Source: Glaciimonas sp. (GTDB taxonomy: Bacteria; Pseudomonadota; Gammaproteobacteria; Burkholderiales; Burkholderiaceae). Taken from it: 14,060 nucleotides of DNA. Position 1 is the stretch's first letter. Every line of letters begins with the position of its first letter. Shown piece after piece: positions 1 to 8,370 of this stretch. The stretch spans positions 1-14,060 of the forward strand of contig JACMQE010000229.1 in NCBI GenBank assembly GCA_014377145.1. The letters run 5' to 3'. Both the position numbers and the translations under genes were made by a program. The notes below the pieces were generated by a model that worked only from the letters and a program-made list of their open reading frames with translations, searched no databases and had not been told where the DNA came from.

Positions 1-1355
1 ATGCTCCATTGCAGCGGATTGGTATCCTGAAATTCATCCAGCAAAATATGTTTGTAACGCTTGTCTAGCCGACTTTGTATATAGGCTGCAATGTTAGGAT
101 TAGTTAACAGACGATAGGCTTGCCATTCCAGATCGGCAAAATCGAAGACACGTTGCTCCGCCTTGATCGACTGATACTTTTCCACGTAAGCATTGCCGGC
201 GATGAACAACGCCTTATTCAGCGCCAGCATGTCACGTTCACCACTACGACGGCGGAGGTGCTTGAGAACTGCACCAACCTCCGAAAACGCGTCATCGAAA
301 ACACTGACCCCATCGGCACCGAAATTATTTTCCAATGCTTTTTTAAGATTGTTGGTTTTAGTATTGCCGCGTAGTTTGCCATTATCATCAAAAAACTGAT
401 GACACAACGCATCAAAGTTTTCTACTTTGGGCCCTGCGGTCAATGCGCTTTCCATCGCCGTTGCGCGCTTTTGATTGGTCGCGGTACCCTGCCCTAGCAG
501 CCACGTAATATTTTTTATATTATCGATCAGTTTTGCGTCAGCCCACAACGATAGCCTGGCATCGCTCTCAGCATCGGCTCCACACAATGCAGTCAACCAT
601 TGGAGCGGTGTCTCCACATCTTGTGGCGCAGTGCTGCTGGCCCACCACTCCGCACGCTTATTGACGAAGGCGTTCAGCAATTTTCGGACATTGGCGTCGC
701 CAACCAATTGATATAAGCTCAGCAACGTTTGCTTAAGGTCTGTATTGTCTTTGTCGTTCAGCGATTGCATGAAGCGCCGATAGGTATTGGTTAATAATTC
801 ACCAGTTCTTTCGGTGAGCGCATACCCGTGCGGCACGCCTGAATTTAACGGTGCAATTTGCAACAGACGCGCAAACCAACTATGAAAAGTATCGATAGAC
901 AGACTTTGCGGACTGGATAAAACGCGCTCATACAAACCGCGGGCAAGCGGCATTACCTGCGTAAGGTCTTGCGGCTGAATACCGCGTTCTTGCAGAAGAA
1001 TCTGTACCTGCGTATCCGGCTGTAATGCTAGATCGTGCAGCAGTTCTAGCAAGCGCTCACGCATTTCCTGCGTTGCTTTGCGGGTGAAAGTGATGGCCAG
1101 CAATTCCGAGGGGGCGGCACCTGCCAATAATAGCCGCAGCATACGCCCTACAAGCAGCCAGGTTTTTCCGCTTCCGGCACAGGCTTCCACCACTACCGAA
1201 TGATAAGGGTCACAAGCGGCATTAATGAAACGCTGCGCTGCTACCGGTTCGCCATTCATTTGGTACGGATGGGACATAAAGATCGGCGCGCCCGCTAGGT
1301 CATTCTTTGACGGATTTTTTTGATCTATCGTTGGATCCGTCGTCAGATCAATCAT
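1..1355 (-). CDS. AddA-like UvrD/Rep-family helicase subunit, 3' end outside window
   Basis: My own reverse-strand translation gives an unbroken frame of 451 codons from an ATG at 1355 to the window edge. The start overlaps the stop of the AddB-like gene (TAATG), and AGGAG lies 7 bases upstream, so translation is probably coupled. Walker A is at residues 60-65 (AGSGKT, K64, T65). It is followed by a motif Ia-like LAITFTRKA stretch, and Walker B/motif II DEFQDT is at 440-445, right at the edge. This is the superfamily 1A arrangement of AddA, RecB and UvrD. The long insert between motifs Ia and II fits AddA/RecB rather than UvrD. Family members of this kind run beyond 1000 residues, so more than half is missing, including any C-terminal nuclease domain. 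Inferred role: ATP-driven 3'-5' unwinding of double-strand break ends together with the AddB-like partner. The family is certain; AddA as opposed to another RecB-like subunit is inferred from the neighbour. Confidence 0.9.
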   Translation of the reverse strand, partial: MIDLTTDPTIDQKNPSKNDLAGAPIFMSHPYQMNGEPVAAQRFINAACDPYHSVVVEACAGSGKTWLLVGRMLRLLLAGAAPSELLAITFTRKATQEMRERLLELLHDLALQPDTQVQILLQERGIQPQDLTQVMPLARGLYERVLSSPQSLSIDTFHSWFARLLQIAPLNSGVPHGYALTERTGELLTNTYRRFMQSLNDKDNTDLKQTLLSLYQLVGDANVRKLLNAFVNKRAEWWASSTAPQDVETPLQWLTALCGADAESDARLSLWADAKLIDNIKNITWLLGQGTATNQKRATAMESALTAGPKVENFDALCHQFFDDNGKLRGNTKTNNLKKALENNFGADGVSVFDDAFSEVGAVLKHLRRRSGERDMLALNKALFIAGNAYVEKYQSIKAEQRVFDFADLEWQAYRLLTNPNIAAYIQSRLDKRYKHILLDEFQDTNPLQWS

Positions 1356-4219
1356 TACCATGCTCCTTTGCGACATAAGCCCCGCACATCACAGTATTGG
1401 CATACTGAATCGGTACCATTTGCTGGCAATGGTGCACCATCGGAAATCGCTTGCATCGTGTGCTGAATATGTCTCTCCAATATTTTCTGCGCCTGCACAT
1501 AGTCAGGTGCGGTCACGTCGCCTACTTTTTTTTTAGTGACTTCGAGTGCGACGTAATGTGCAGCCTTTACCGGTACATCCGATAACAAGCCATAAAAAGC
1601 TAATTGATGATCTTCGTGATCTTTCAATTTTTTATTCAGCATGATGATGCTGGTGGATTTGTAATCCAGCACGGCGCGTTCACCGATAGCGTTTTCATCA
1701 ATCCGGTCGACACGGCCATGCAGGGTAATGTCAACAGACGATAAAGGCAAAAGTTTTTCATAAGCCTGTTCGCCAAAGACAAAATGCCAGCCTAGTGCTT
1801 CGCGTTCGTTGGCCCAAGTGACGTAGGCAGAAATAACTTTCTGCCAGCTTGCGTAATAACCCAGTGCCGCCGCATTTTTTGCGATAACTTTGTCAAATAA
1901 TTGCTTCGAAATAGCGATCAATAATGCGACACGCAAATTCAGCTCTTCTTGCTGATTACCGATTGATTGATCCCTGAGTGTCTCGTGATAGGTCTGAAGA
2001 ATTTGATGTAACCAGCCGCCGTAATCGCGCTTTTCCGGCATGTCAGAGAGTTCATTAAGCGATGCCAATACCAACATCCGCTTGGCAAAAAATTGATAAG
2101 GACAGGCAACAAGGCTGTTGTAGCCACTGGCAGAAAGACGACCTGGCCGCAGCGCGGCGGCAACCGGCGCAGGCATCAGCGCTGGCGTCGCCTGTAGAGT
2201 ACGCTCGGCAATGATGGCACGATGACGCGGCAGTGCGCCAACGCCAGCCTGCGCTAACGTCAATTCAAGTCGTTCAATCCACGGACTGACCGGATTGGGT
2301 TCACCATCCTGATAGGCTTGCCATGATAACACCACTTGAGGACTCATCGCCAACAATTCAGCCATATCCCGCATCTGCTGACGCTGGCGACTTTCAAGGG
2401 TGGCCAGACCTAATTCACGTCGTACTGTATTGGCGAAGAATAACGTCTCTTGGGGTTGCGAAGGAAGATGACTGGCATCGGCACCGACCAATAGTACTGC
2501 GTCAAAATCGCGCAAGCGTGCGCCGTTCAACGGCAACATAACAACCCGGCGATCGCTGACAGAGCTAATAAAACTGGTCTCATCCAGTTGCAGGTTAACC
2601 AGTGCACGCCATTCGGGGAAAGAAAAGAGTTCTAGCGCTTCTGCATTTCCGTCTGCCTCCTGACTTTCCCCCGCCATACCCTCCAACAGGTTTAAAACTT
2701 GCTGCCCTGCTGGATCTTCATTCAACGCCGCGGCAACGCCGATGGTCTCTAGTACACTGCCGGTGTTGATCCAGCCTCGTAAGGTTTTACACCCCGTATA
2801 GGCGCCCGCTTGTTGCGCCAGCAGGGTGACCATTTGTTGCGCTTGCGACACGTCGACTAGCGCATGAATAACGCTATCCCACTCCCCCAAAACATTGGCG
2901 CGCCGCAAAGCAATTTCAATCGCCATTACTTGCGTAGATTTATCCGCTAGGTCAGCCAGCACAAAAGGTGATTTCAAAAAATCCAGCAGCGCAGTTGTTC
3001 CGCCGCGTTGTGTGAAGATGTCAAACCATGCAGCAATGACAGATGCGGCCCGCGTGGTAGATAATTTCCAGCCTGTTTCATCCGCCACGTGTACTTGCGC
3101 GCGCTCCAGCAAAGCCCGTATCCGCCTTGCGACGACCCGATCCTGCGCCACAATCGCCAACGCGGTTTTACCGGCATGCAGCCAATCAAGGATGGTTTGT
3201 GTACCCTGCACCGCTTCATCTTCAAGGCTGTACGTTTCACACAACGCGACCCCTGTTGATGGCGCTACCTTAAACGCAGTTGATGCAAATAAGTCATCAA
3301 GGGGTGCTTGTCCCCTACTTTTCACAACCTCTGGAATAGCTGGCATAAAGTCGATTACCTCGGGCCACGCGGCAGCATAGGAAGTGGCGATGCGGTCGGA
3401 CCGCCAGTCGAGCGTAATTTGCAAAACTGGTTGATGCTTAGCATATGCGTCCAAAAAAGCCTGTTCCATCGGCTCTGGGGCAACGGAACTGATCCATGCC
3501 AGCGGCGAATTGGCCTGCGCGGCAAATTGCAGCATTTGATCAAAACGCAGCGCCAGCGCATCGTCGCCATCCAGCTGGCTTTTCCAGACCGACCATACCA
3601 ATTGGGTCTCGTCAGAAAGTAAGTGACGGGCATTAGGCGTCAATTGCTCCAATGCAACTTCCCAACGCTGATTAACGTCGCTAGCATCATGTATCAACGG
3701 CAACAATGCCTGTGTCAACTCATCCGACAAGGCCAGCAGCGTTTGCGCCAGCGGCAACAAATCCACATTACGACGCGCCGTAAATATTTTCTTTAACCAT
3801 GCATGCTGACGTAATTCTGAATACAACCGCATTAAACGTTGACTACCTAAACTGGCAATAGGCATATTTAATGCTGGCGGCAAGGTTTGCAACAGCGCTG
3901 ACAAAGTATTGATACGCGGTGGGATAAATGCACCGGCACCAGGTAAAGTGGCTGCCAACGCGTTTTTCAACAACGATGTGTGCACAAATGCCGGTACGAT
4001 CACCCGCCAACTGGAAAGATCGCGGATATTGTCACCACCACTTTCTTGGCAAGCGACGGACAAAGCACGCGCTGCCTCTGTCCAAAAACCATTTGGGGCA
4101 ATCAATAGAGGCTTAGAGGTAGACTTAGACGGCATATTACTCATAAATTGGGGGAGCTGCGGAGAGAGCTGACGTCGCCAAAACATGCTTATAACGCTGC
4201 TCTTTTTTGCAACAGACAC
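1355..4219 (-). CDS. AddB-like PD-(D/E)XK nuclease subunit with 4Fe-4S staple
   Basis: Up to 954 residues. The C-terminal third is a RecB-family nuclease domain: D838 in GRVDRID, D852 and K854 in LDYKS, then Q872 and Y876 (QxxxY motif). C706 (ACPYQFF) together with C940, C943 and C949 (CX2CX5C at the extreme C-terminus) reproduces the four-cysteine iron-sulphur staple known from AddB and Cas4-type nucleases. The N-terminal region starts with an APNGFW stretch where a helicase would have GxxGKT, so the helicase fold appears inactive, as in AddB. Inferred job: nuclease and end-processing partner of the downstream helicase in double-strand break repair. The start is uncertain. The longest frame begins with GTG at 4219, but ATG codons at 4186, 4144 and 4135 are possible, and none has a clear Shine-Dalgarno sequence; homology to the FW..A region suggests the true start may be 4144 or 4135. 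It is the first gene of a two-gene operon, divergent from trxA. Confidence 0.88.
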   Translation of the reverse strand: MSVAKKSSVISMFWRRQLSPQLPQFMSNMPSKSTSKPLLIAPNGFWTEAARALSVACQESGGDNIRDLSSWRVIVPAFVHTSLLKNALAATLPGAGAFIPPRINTLSALLQTLPPALNMPIASLGSQRLMRLYSELRQHAWLKKIFTARRNVDLLPLAQTLLALSDELTQALLPLIHDASDVNQRWEVALEQLTPNARHLLSDETQLVWSVWKSQLDGDDALALRFDQMLQFAAQANSPLAWISSVAPEPMEQAFLDAYAKHQPVLQITLDWRSDRIATSYAAAWPEVIDFMPAIPEVVKSRGQAPLDDLFASTAFKVAPSTGVALCETYSLEDEAVQGTQTILDWLHAGKTALAIVAQDRVVARRIRALLERAQVHVADETGWKLSTTRAASVIAAWFDIFTQRGGTTALLDFLKSPFVLADLADKSTQVMAIEIALRRANVLGEWDSVIHALVDVSQAQQMVTLLAQQAGAYTGCKTLRGWINTGSVLETIGVAAALNEDPAGQQVLNLLEGMAGESQEADGNAEALELFSFPEWRALVNLQLDETSFISSVSDRRVVMLPLNGARLRDFDAVLLVGADASHLPSQPQETLFFANTVRRELGLATLESRQRQQMRDMAELLAMSPQVVLSWQAYQDGEPNPVSPWIERLELTLAQAGVGALPRHRAIIAERTLQATPALMPAPVAAALRPGRLSASGYNSLVACPYQFFAKRMLVLASLNELSDMPEKRDYGGWLHQILQTYHETLRDQSIGNQQEELNLRVALLIAISKQLFDKVIAKNAAALGYYASWQKVISAYVTWANEREALGWHFVFGEQAYEKLLPLSSVDITLHGRVDRIDENAIGERAVLDYKSTSIIMLNKKLKDHEDHQLAFYGLLSDVPVKAAHYVALEVTKKKVGDVTAPDYVQAQKILERHIQHTMQAISDGAPLPANGTDSVCQYCDVRGLCRKGAW

Positions 4220-4474
4220 TTTCCATTTTATGCGAACAATTGGCGTAAACAGGTAAAAAATAAAAACACTGCCTCCCCTTTTTTATTAAAATCGGTTATT
4301 ATTTGGCGAACATCCTGCCGCATCACCTCTTAGCACATCCGTAAAACTTGAAACCTCGTTCAGCGTCCTCACTTATTTATGAAAATAGGGAACCCGCTGC
4401 AGGCAGCGGCCCAAATACTTCGGATAAGTTGTCTTGGCACACATTAATTCTTTTTCCCTCTACCCGAGGAAACC
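4220..4474. promoter_or_regulatory. divergent intergenic region addB-like / trxA
   Basis: This 255-base, AT-rich spacer must hold promoters for both directions. I see no strong consensus pair. TTGAAA at 4348-4353 could serve as a -35 for trxA, but the element 17 bases on (ACTTAT) is poor. A compact perfect inverted repeat at 4393-4408 (CCGCTG, loop CAGG, CAGCGG) lies in the probable trxA leader; it has no T-run, so it is not a terminator. The trxA ribosome site GAGG is five bases before the ATG at 4475. Confidence 0.45.
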
Positions 4475-4801
4475 ATGAGCGAAAACATTAAACATATTAC
4501 CGATGCCTCTTTTGATGCAGATGTACTTAAATCAGATAAACCAGTACTGGTCGACTTCTGGGCCGAATGGTGTGGTCCATGCAAGGCGATTGCACCAATT
4601 TTAGAAGAAGTTGCCAAAGAATACGACGGCAAGATCTTGATTGCCAAGATGGACGTGGATAAAAATCAGGCAGTACCTGCCAAATTTGGCATCCGTGGTA
4701 TTCCCACATTGATCCTGTTCAAGAACGGCGTAGCAGCGGCTCAAAAAGTCGGCGCGTTGGCAAAAGGCCAGCTGACCTCGTTCATTGATAGCAATATTTG
4801 A
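4475..4801 (+). CDS. trxA: thioredoxin 1
   Basis: This is a 108-residue protein of normal thioredoxin length. The active site W32-C33-G34-P35-C36 is intact, the conserved D27 sits in the DFWAEWC strand, and the cis-proline is P77 in GIPTLILF. It is a cytoplasmic dithiol-disulphide oxidoreductase, kept reduced by thioredoxin reductase, supplying electrons to ribonucleotide reductase and other targets. There is no signal peptide. The start is supported by GAGG five bases upstream of the ATG. A hairpin with a T-run follows the stop by about 28 bases, and rho lies 145 bases downstream on the same strand, the order usual for Burkholderiales. No unusual residues were seen. Confidence 0.97.
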   Translation: MSENIKHITDASFDADVLKSDKPVLVDFWAEWCGPCKAIAPILEEVAKEYDGKILIAKMDVDKNQAVPAKFGIRGIPTLILFKNGVAAAQKVGALAKGQLTSFIDSNI

Positions 4802-4828
4802 TATATTTGATGTAAACTGCGAGCAATC

Positions 4829-4863
4829 GCGACGGTGCGCCCGCACTGTCGCCTGAAATTTTT
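4829..4863 (+). terminator. hairpin with T-run after trxA (terminator or attenuator)
   Basis: GCGACGGTGC (4829-4838) pairs with GCACTGTCGC (4843-4852) through ten pairs, one of them G-U, around loop GCCC. Five T residues follow at 4859-4863 after a six-base gap. The gap makes it weaker than a textbook intrinsic terminator, so partial read-through into rho is plausible. Confidence 0.55.
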
Positions 4864-4865
4864 AG

Positions 4866-4931
4866 ACAACACCGTACAAGTAAGCTACTCACACCACGTA
4901 GTCCCCTCCCCCACCATACGACTCCCACTCC
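4866..4931 (+). promoter_or_regulatory. C-rich, G-poor rho leader, candidate rut site
   Basis: By direct count, 4871-4930 has 28 C and only 6 G, with many pyrimidine-C steps (for example CCCCTCCCCC at 4903-4912). Rho loads on unstructured C-rich, G-poor RNA, and rho of E. coli is known to be controlled by Rho-dependent termination in its leader. The position just before the rho start, behind a structured hairpin, fits autoregulation. The function is inferred from composition only. Confidence 0.5.
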
Positions 4932-4946
4932 GGGACACTCATATAT

Positions 4947-6209
4947 ATGCATTTATCTGAATTAAAGGCGCTACACGTCTCCGCTCTGCTAGAAATGGCA
5001 ATCGGCCTGGACATCGATAACGCCGCGCGCTTGCGCAAACAAGAACTGATGTTCGCTATTCTTAAGAAACGCGCAAAATCAGGAGAACAAATTTTTGGCG
5101 ATGGCGCTCTAGAAGTTCTGCCCGATGGCTTTGGCTCCCTGCGTTCGCCCGACGCCAGTTATATGGCGTCCACCGACGACATTTATATCTCGCCTTCCCA
5201 AATCCGCCGTTTCAATCTACACACTGGCGATTCGATTGAAGGTGAAGTCCGTACCCCGAAAGACGGCGAACGTTATTTCGCGCTAGTCAAAGTTGACAAG
5301 GTCAATGGTGAGTCACCGGAAGCTTCAAAACACCGCATCCTGTTTGAAAATCTGACACCACTGCATCCGAACAAACCGCTGCCGCTTGAACGCGACATGC
5401 GCGGCGAAGAAAACATCACCGGCCGCATTATTGACATGATCGCGCCTATCGGTAAAGGCCAACGTGGTTTGCTAGTAGCGTCGCCAAAGTCGGGTAAATC
5501 GGTCATGCTGCAACACATTGCACATGCGATCACGACCAACCATCCTGATACAGTGATGATCGTCCTGCTGATTGACGAACGTCCTGAAGAAGTGACCGAA
5601 ATGCAGCGTTCTGTGCGCGGCGAAGTGGTTGGATCGACTTTCGATGAACCTGCTACTCGTCACGTTCAAGTCGCCGAAATGGTTCTAGAAAAAGCCAAGC
5701 GCCTGGTCGAAATGAAAAAAGATGTCGTAATCCTCCTGGACTCAATCACCCGTCTGGCACGTGCCTACAATACTGTAATCCCAGCTTCCGGTAAGGTACT
5801 GACCGGTGGTGTAGATGCAAACGCATTGCAACGTCCAAAACGCTTCTTCGGTGCGGCCCGCAACATCGAAGAAGGTGGCTCACTGACCATTATCGCCACT
5901 GCCTTGATCGAAACCGGTAGCCGCATGGATGACGTGATTTACGAAGAATTCAAAGGGACCGGTAACATGGAAGTCCACCTGGAACGTCGCCTTGCAGAAA
6001 AGCGCGTCTACCCAGCGATCAACCTGAACAAATCTGGCACCCGTCGTGAAGAGCTACTGATCAAACCAGATCAACTGCAAAAAATCTGGGTCTTGCGCAA
6101 ATTGCTCTACAGCATGGATGAAATCGAAGCGATGGAATTTATACTCGACAAAATCAAATCCACCAAGACCAATCTTGAGTTTTTCGATATGATGCGACGT
6201 GGCAACTGA
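4947..6209 (+). CDS. rho: transcription termination factor Rho
   Basis: This 420-residue protein matches the usual length (E. coli 419). The order is an N-terminal helical subdomain, a cold-shock-like primary RNA-binding domain (about 50-125, RNP1-like GFGSLR at 61-66), a RecA-type ATPase core with Walker A ASPKSGKS at 178-185 (K181, K184, S185), Walker B ILLD ending at D265, Q-loop around 281-293, R-loop around 322-329, and the arginine finger R366 in SGTRREE. It forms the hexameric RNA-dependent ATPase that ends transcription at rut-bearing transcripts. Two deviations from E. coli: Walker A ends in S185 instead of T, which is tolerated, and residue 64, normally an RNA-contacting phenylalanine, is serine. 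ATG at 4947 has only a weak upstream GGGA, consistent with limited translation. An AT-rich hairpin (6211-6225) follows the stop, too weak to call a terminator. Confidence 0.97.
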   Translation: MHLSELKALHVSALLEMAIGLDIDNAARLRKQELMFAILKKRAKSGEQIFGDGALEVLPDGFGSLRSPDASYMASTDDIYISPSQIRRFNLHTGDSIEGEVRTPKDGERYFALVKVDKVNGESPEASKHRILFENLTPLHPNKPLPLERDMRGEENITGRIIDMIAPIGKGQRGLLVASPKSGKSVMLQHIAHAITTNHPDTVMIVLLIDERPEEVTEMQRSVRGEVVGSTFDEPATRHVQVAEMVLEKAKRLVEMKKDVVILLDSITRLARAYNTVIPASGKVLTGGVDANALQRPKRFFGAARNIEEGGSLTIIATALIETGSRMDDVIYEEFKGTGNMEVHLERRLAEKRVYPAINLNKSGTRREELLIKPDQLQKIWVLRKLLYSMDEIEAMEFILDKIKSTKTNLEFFDMMRRGN

Positions 6210-6370
6210 TAAAGTTGGTAACTTTAGATGAATTTTACTAAGATACACTCAGCTACAAATTAGTCATCATCCTCAATGAAATGATTAAAAAAGTCTGACC
6301 TGCGATCAGAAAATACGTTTGTTGAGAAACTAATTAAAGCGCAATAAGAATCAGCAACTCTCGGTAGACG

Positions 6371-7546
6371 ATGGAAAAACCACAGCCCTAAGAACAGAAT
6401 GATGACGCACCTTGAAGCGTGGGAACAATCCAAAAAAGTATCCTAAAAATCTTTTCCAACATCATCGATGTACCTGCTGCGAAACAAATGTCTATTGCAT
6501 AGAGACAGATAGAACGCAAAATTCTGGCACACCTGCAATACCCCGAGATAAATCTTATAGGTTTTTTTGATGCGACCGTTGGGCGCAATTATTCTCGGCG
6601 CGTGTGTGGATCGTATTGGCCGCCGCAAAGGATTGATTGTGAGGCTAACGTTAATAGCGCTAGGAAATATGCTAATCGCATTTGTACCCAGCTATGCCAC
6701 CATTGGTTATCTGGCGCCATTTCTGGTGCTGACAGGTCGTCTGCTACAAGGATTCTCTGCCGGCGTTGAGTTGGGTGGCGTATCTGTATACCTGTCAGAA
6801 ATGGCGACACCCGGTCACAAAGGATTTTATGTCAGCTGGCAATCAGCAAGCCAGCAAATCGCCATTATCGTGACCGCTGCAATCGGTTATGGGCTTCACG
6901 TCAATCTGGCACCAGCCTAAACCCTGATTGGGGATGGCGCATTCTGTTCTTTATCAGCCGCATGATCGTGCCGGTATTATTCGTTATTCGCCGTTCCCTG
7001 CAAGAAACCGATGAATTTCTGGCGCGCAAGCATAAACCGAACATGCGCCAGATTCTACGCTTGATGGTAGCTGGCATGATGCATCTCTTTCTACTTAATC
7101 ACCGTCTACAATCGGACTTTTGGCAAAGCAGCACTAAAACTGACCACTACGGACGCGCTGGTTGTGACATTTTGTGTCGGTATCTCTAACTTTATCTGAC
7201 CTTGTCATGGCTGGTAGTAGCACCGAGTTTCAACAGGATGCTGATTTTTGAATTATGGTTGTCATTTTTATATTTCAGCTATAACGGTGCGATGGTAGTT
7301 GCAATGACAGAAGTCATGTCAGTCAACGTCCGCGCCTTGTGCTTCTCACTGGCCTATAGCTTGGCCAAAGCGATTTTTGGAGGGTTTACAACAGCGATTG
7401 CAACCAGTTTAATTGAATTTACCGGCAACAAAGCAGCATCCGGTCTGTGGATGAGTTTTGCTACTGGGTGTGGCTTGATTGCTACCCTGATAGTATACCG
7501 AAAAAGCGAAAACCAACAAATAACCTCAGTAAAAGTCCAGGTTTAA
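6371..7546 (+). pseudogene. decayed MFS citrate/tricarballylate-type proton symporter
   Basis: Pieces of one metabolite:H+ symporter (MHS group of the major facilitator superfamily) occur in order but in several frames. From ATG 6371 a frame reads MEKPQP, stop, EQNDDAP, stop, then SILKIFSN, resembling the usual N-terminus; the next about 90 bases are unrecognisable. From 6570 the [15 protein letters not shown] and [11 protein letters not shown] motifs are clear up to a TAA at 6918-6920. A shifted frame carries WGWRILFF to LQETDEFLARKH. Another begins with SFYLITVY near 7088 and stops after VGISNFI near 7199. The last runs from LSWLVVAPSF to the end. Relative to intact relatives as I remember them, a few residues are missing near 7085 and several tens (a DRIGRKP-like loop and adjoining helix) near 7199. 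No functional carrier can be made. It lies between rho and rpmE, which are normally adjacent. Confidence 0.9.
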
Positions 7547-7747
7547 GTCTAGTCCTAACCGCTACCTGACTAAATACTTACACGAAATCATCCCCAGTGG
7601 CGTTGTGCTCCCTTAGCCGTACTCACGTACTGTCTTCGTCGGCACGCCTTGCTGAAACAACTTTGCGTAAATTCTATTAAATATACTGATCGACAATATC
7701 ATTGCTGGTCAATGAACGAAAACACCGGATAGCGTAAACTAATACGA
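7547..7747. other. intergenic stretch without a recognised gene
   Basis: About 200 bases between the transporter ruin and the rpmE promoter hold no supported reading frame. A GTAC-TCAC-GTAC dyad lies around 7620-7632 and the stretch looks like ordinary spacer. No second copy of it was seen in this window. Confidence 0.4.
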
Positions 7748-7761
7748 TTGCACTTTTACTG

Positions 7762-7767
7762 TATAAT
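7762..7767 (+). promoter_or_regulatory. candidate -10 box of the rpmE promoter
   Basis: A perfect TATAAT stands about 98 bases before the rpmE start. No good -35 is found 16-18 bases upstream; the nearby TTGCAC (7748-7753) is only 8 bases away. The call therefore rests on one element and on the need for a promoter after the degraded upstream gene. Confidence 0.4.
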
Positions 7768-7776
7768 GACGTATTT

Positions 7777-7864
7777 TTCACTTCGGCAAGTGATCGACAA
7801 TCGGGTCAGGAAGCACGACGACCGACAAAGTGACGATTGGCTACTAAAATTTTTTGAGGCAATT
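7777..7864 (+). promoter_or_regulatory. possible structured rpmE leader and ribosome site
   Basis: The untranslated leader contains a hairpin (CACTT, loop CGGC, AAGTG, 7779-7792). A second possible element has AATCG (7799-7803) pairing with CGATT (7834-7838) around an inner GGTC/GACC helix (7804-7807 with 7820-7823). GAGG at 7856-7859 is five bases before the ATG. Ribosomal protein genes, L31 among them, often have autoregulatory leaders in other phyla. Such control is only a suggestion here. Confidence 0.3.
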
Positions 7865-8134
7865 ATGAAAGATGGCATTCACCCAAATTATCGTGTAGTT
7901 TTGATCCAAGACATGTCTTGCGGTTTTCAATTCCTCACGCGCTCGACTATTCAAACTCGTGAAACAGGCACTTTCGAAGGTAAAGACTATCCTTTGGTAA
8001 AGATCGAAGTTTCTTCGGAATCACATCCGTTCTACACTGGTCAACATAAAATCGTTGATACAGCTGGCCGCGTTGATAAATTTCGTAAAAAATTTGGTAC
8101 TGTTGGATCAAAAACATCTATTGCTGCTGGTTAA
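7865..8134 (+). CDS. rpmE2: 50S ribosomal protein L31 type B
   Basis: An 89-residue protein beginning [10 protein letters not shown] and containing [11 protein letters not shown] and the FRKKFG tail signature of bacterial L31. It has no CxxC pair and is longer than the zinc-binding form, so it is the zinc-independent type B (also called YkgM-like). It is part of the large subunit and contributes to an intersubunit bridge. The frame is open upstream to 7748, but that part is leader: GAGG sits correctly before the ATG at 7865 and family members start with MK.GIHP. In relatives this gene follows rho directly; here it is about 1.65 kb away and probably has its own promoter. A strong terminator follows. 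Confidence 0.95.
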   Translation: MKDGIHPNYRVVLIQDMSCGFQFLTRSTIQTRETGTFEGKDYPLVKIEVSSESHPFYTGQHKIVDTAGRVDKFRKKFGTVGSKTSIAAG

Positions 8135-8155
8135 TTTACGACAGTCAATTATTTC

Positions 8156-8190
8156 AAAAAAAGGCAGCTCTAGCTGCCTTTTTTATTTTT
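8156..8190 (+). terminator. intrinsic terminator after rpmE
   Basis: AAGGCAGC (8161-8168), loop TCTA, GCTGCCTT (8173-8180) forms a perfect stem. It is extended by an A-run on the left and a T-rich tract (TTTTATTTTT) on the right. It isolates rpmE from the next gene. Confidence 0.93.
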
Positions 8191-8277
8191 AGCTGGGCAA
8201 CACACTACAATACAGCCTGGTTAAACAGCAACGTTCATATAGCTGATGGGTTCGGCAAGAGCCGTTGGAACTCGACA

Positions 8278-8305
8278 TTGCCAAAGACTGTATATCCGAT
8301 AATAT
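8278..8305 (+). promoter_or_regulatory. sigma70-type promoter for the glycosyltransferase gene
   Basis: TTGCCA (8278-8283), a 16-base spacer, then TAATAT (8300-8305), with four of six consensus bases or better in each box. It lies about 65 bases ahead of the preferred start codon at 8371 and behind the rpmE terminator, where a promoter is required. Confidence 0.5.
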
Positions 8306-8370
8306 GTGTCCTGTACATTCTTTGCCGCACAATACCTCCAACGCAACATTTTCATAAAGTCTACATTGTG

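Noticed and set aside
2895..3380. 161-codon forward frame opposite the AddB-like gene
   Set aside because: It lies fully antisense to a well-supported nuclease gene and has low-complexity Ala/Ser/Arg composition typical of a shadow frame.
4393..4408. Inverted repeat before trxA as a terminator
   Set aside because: No T-run on either side, and it lies in the trxA leader where termination would abolish expression; kept only as a possible leader structure.
7748..7864. N-terminal extension of L31 by 39 residues
   Set aside because: L31 type B starts at MKDGIHP, and GAGG is correctly spaced before that ATG.
8278..8370. TTG-initiated N-terminal extension of the glycosyltransferase
   Set aside because: The TTG forms part of a good -35 box, the extension has no family resemblance, and ATG 8371 places the first membrane helix and acidic loop as expected.
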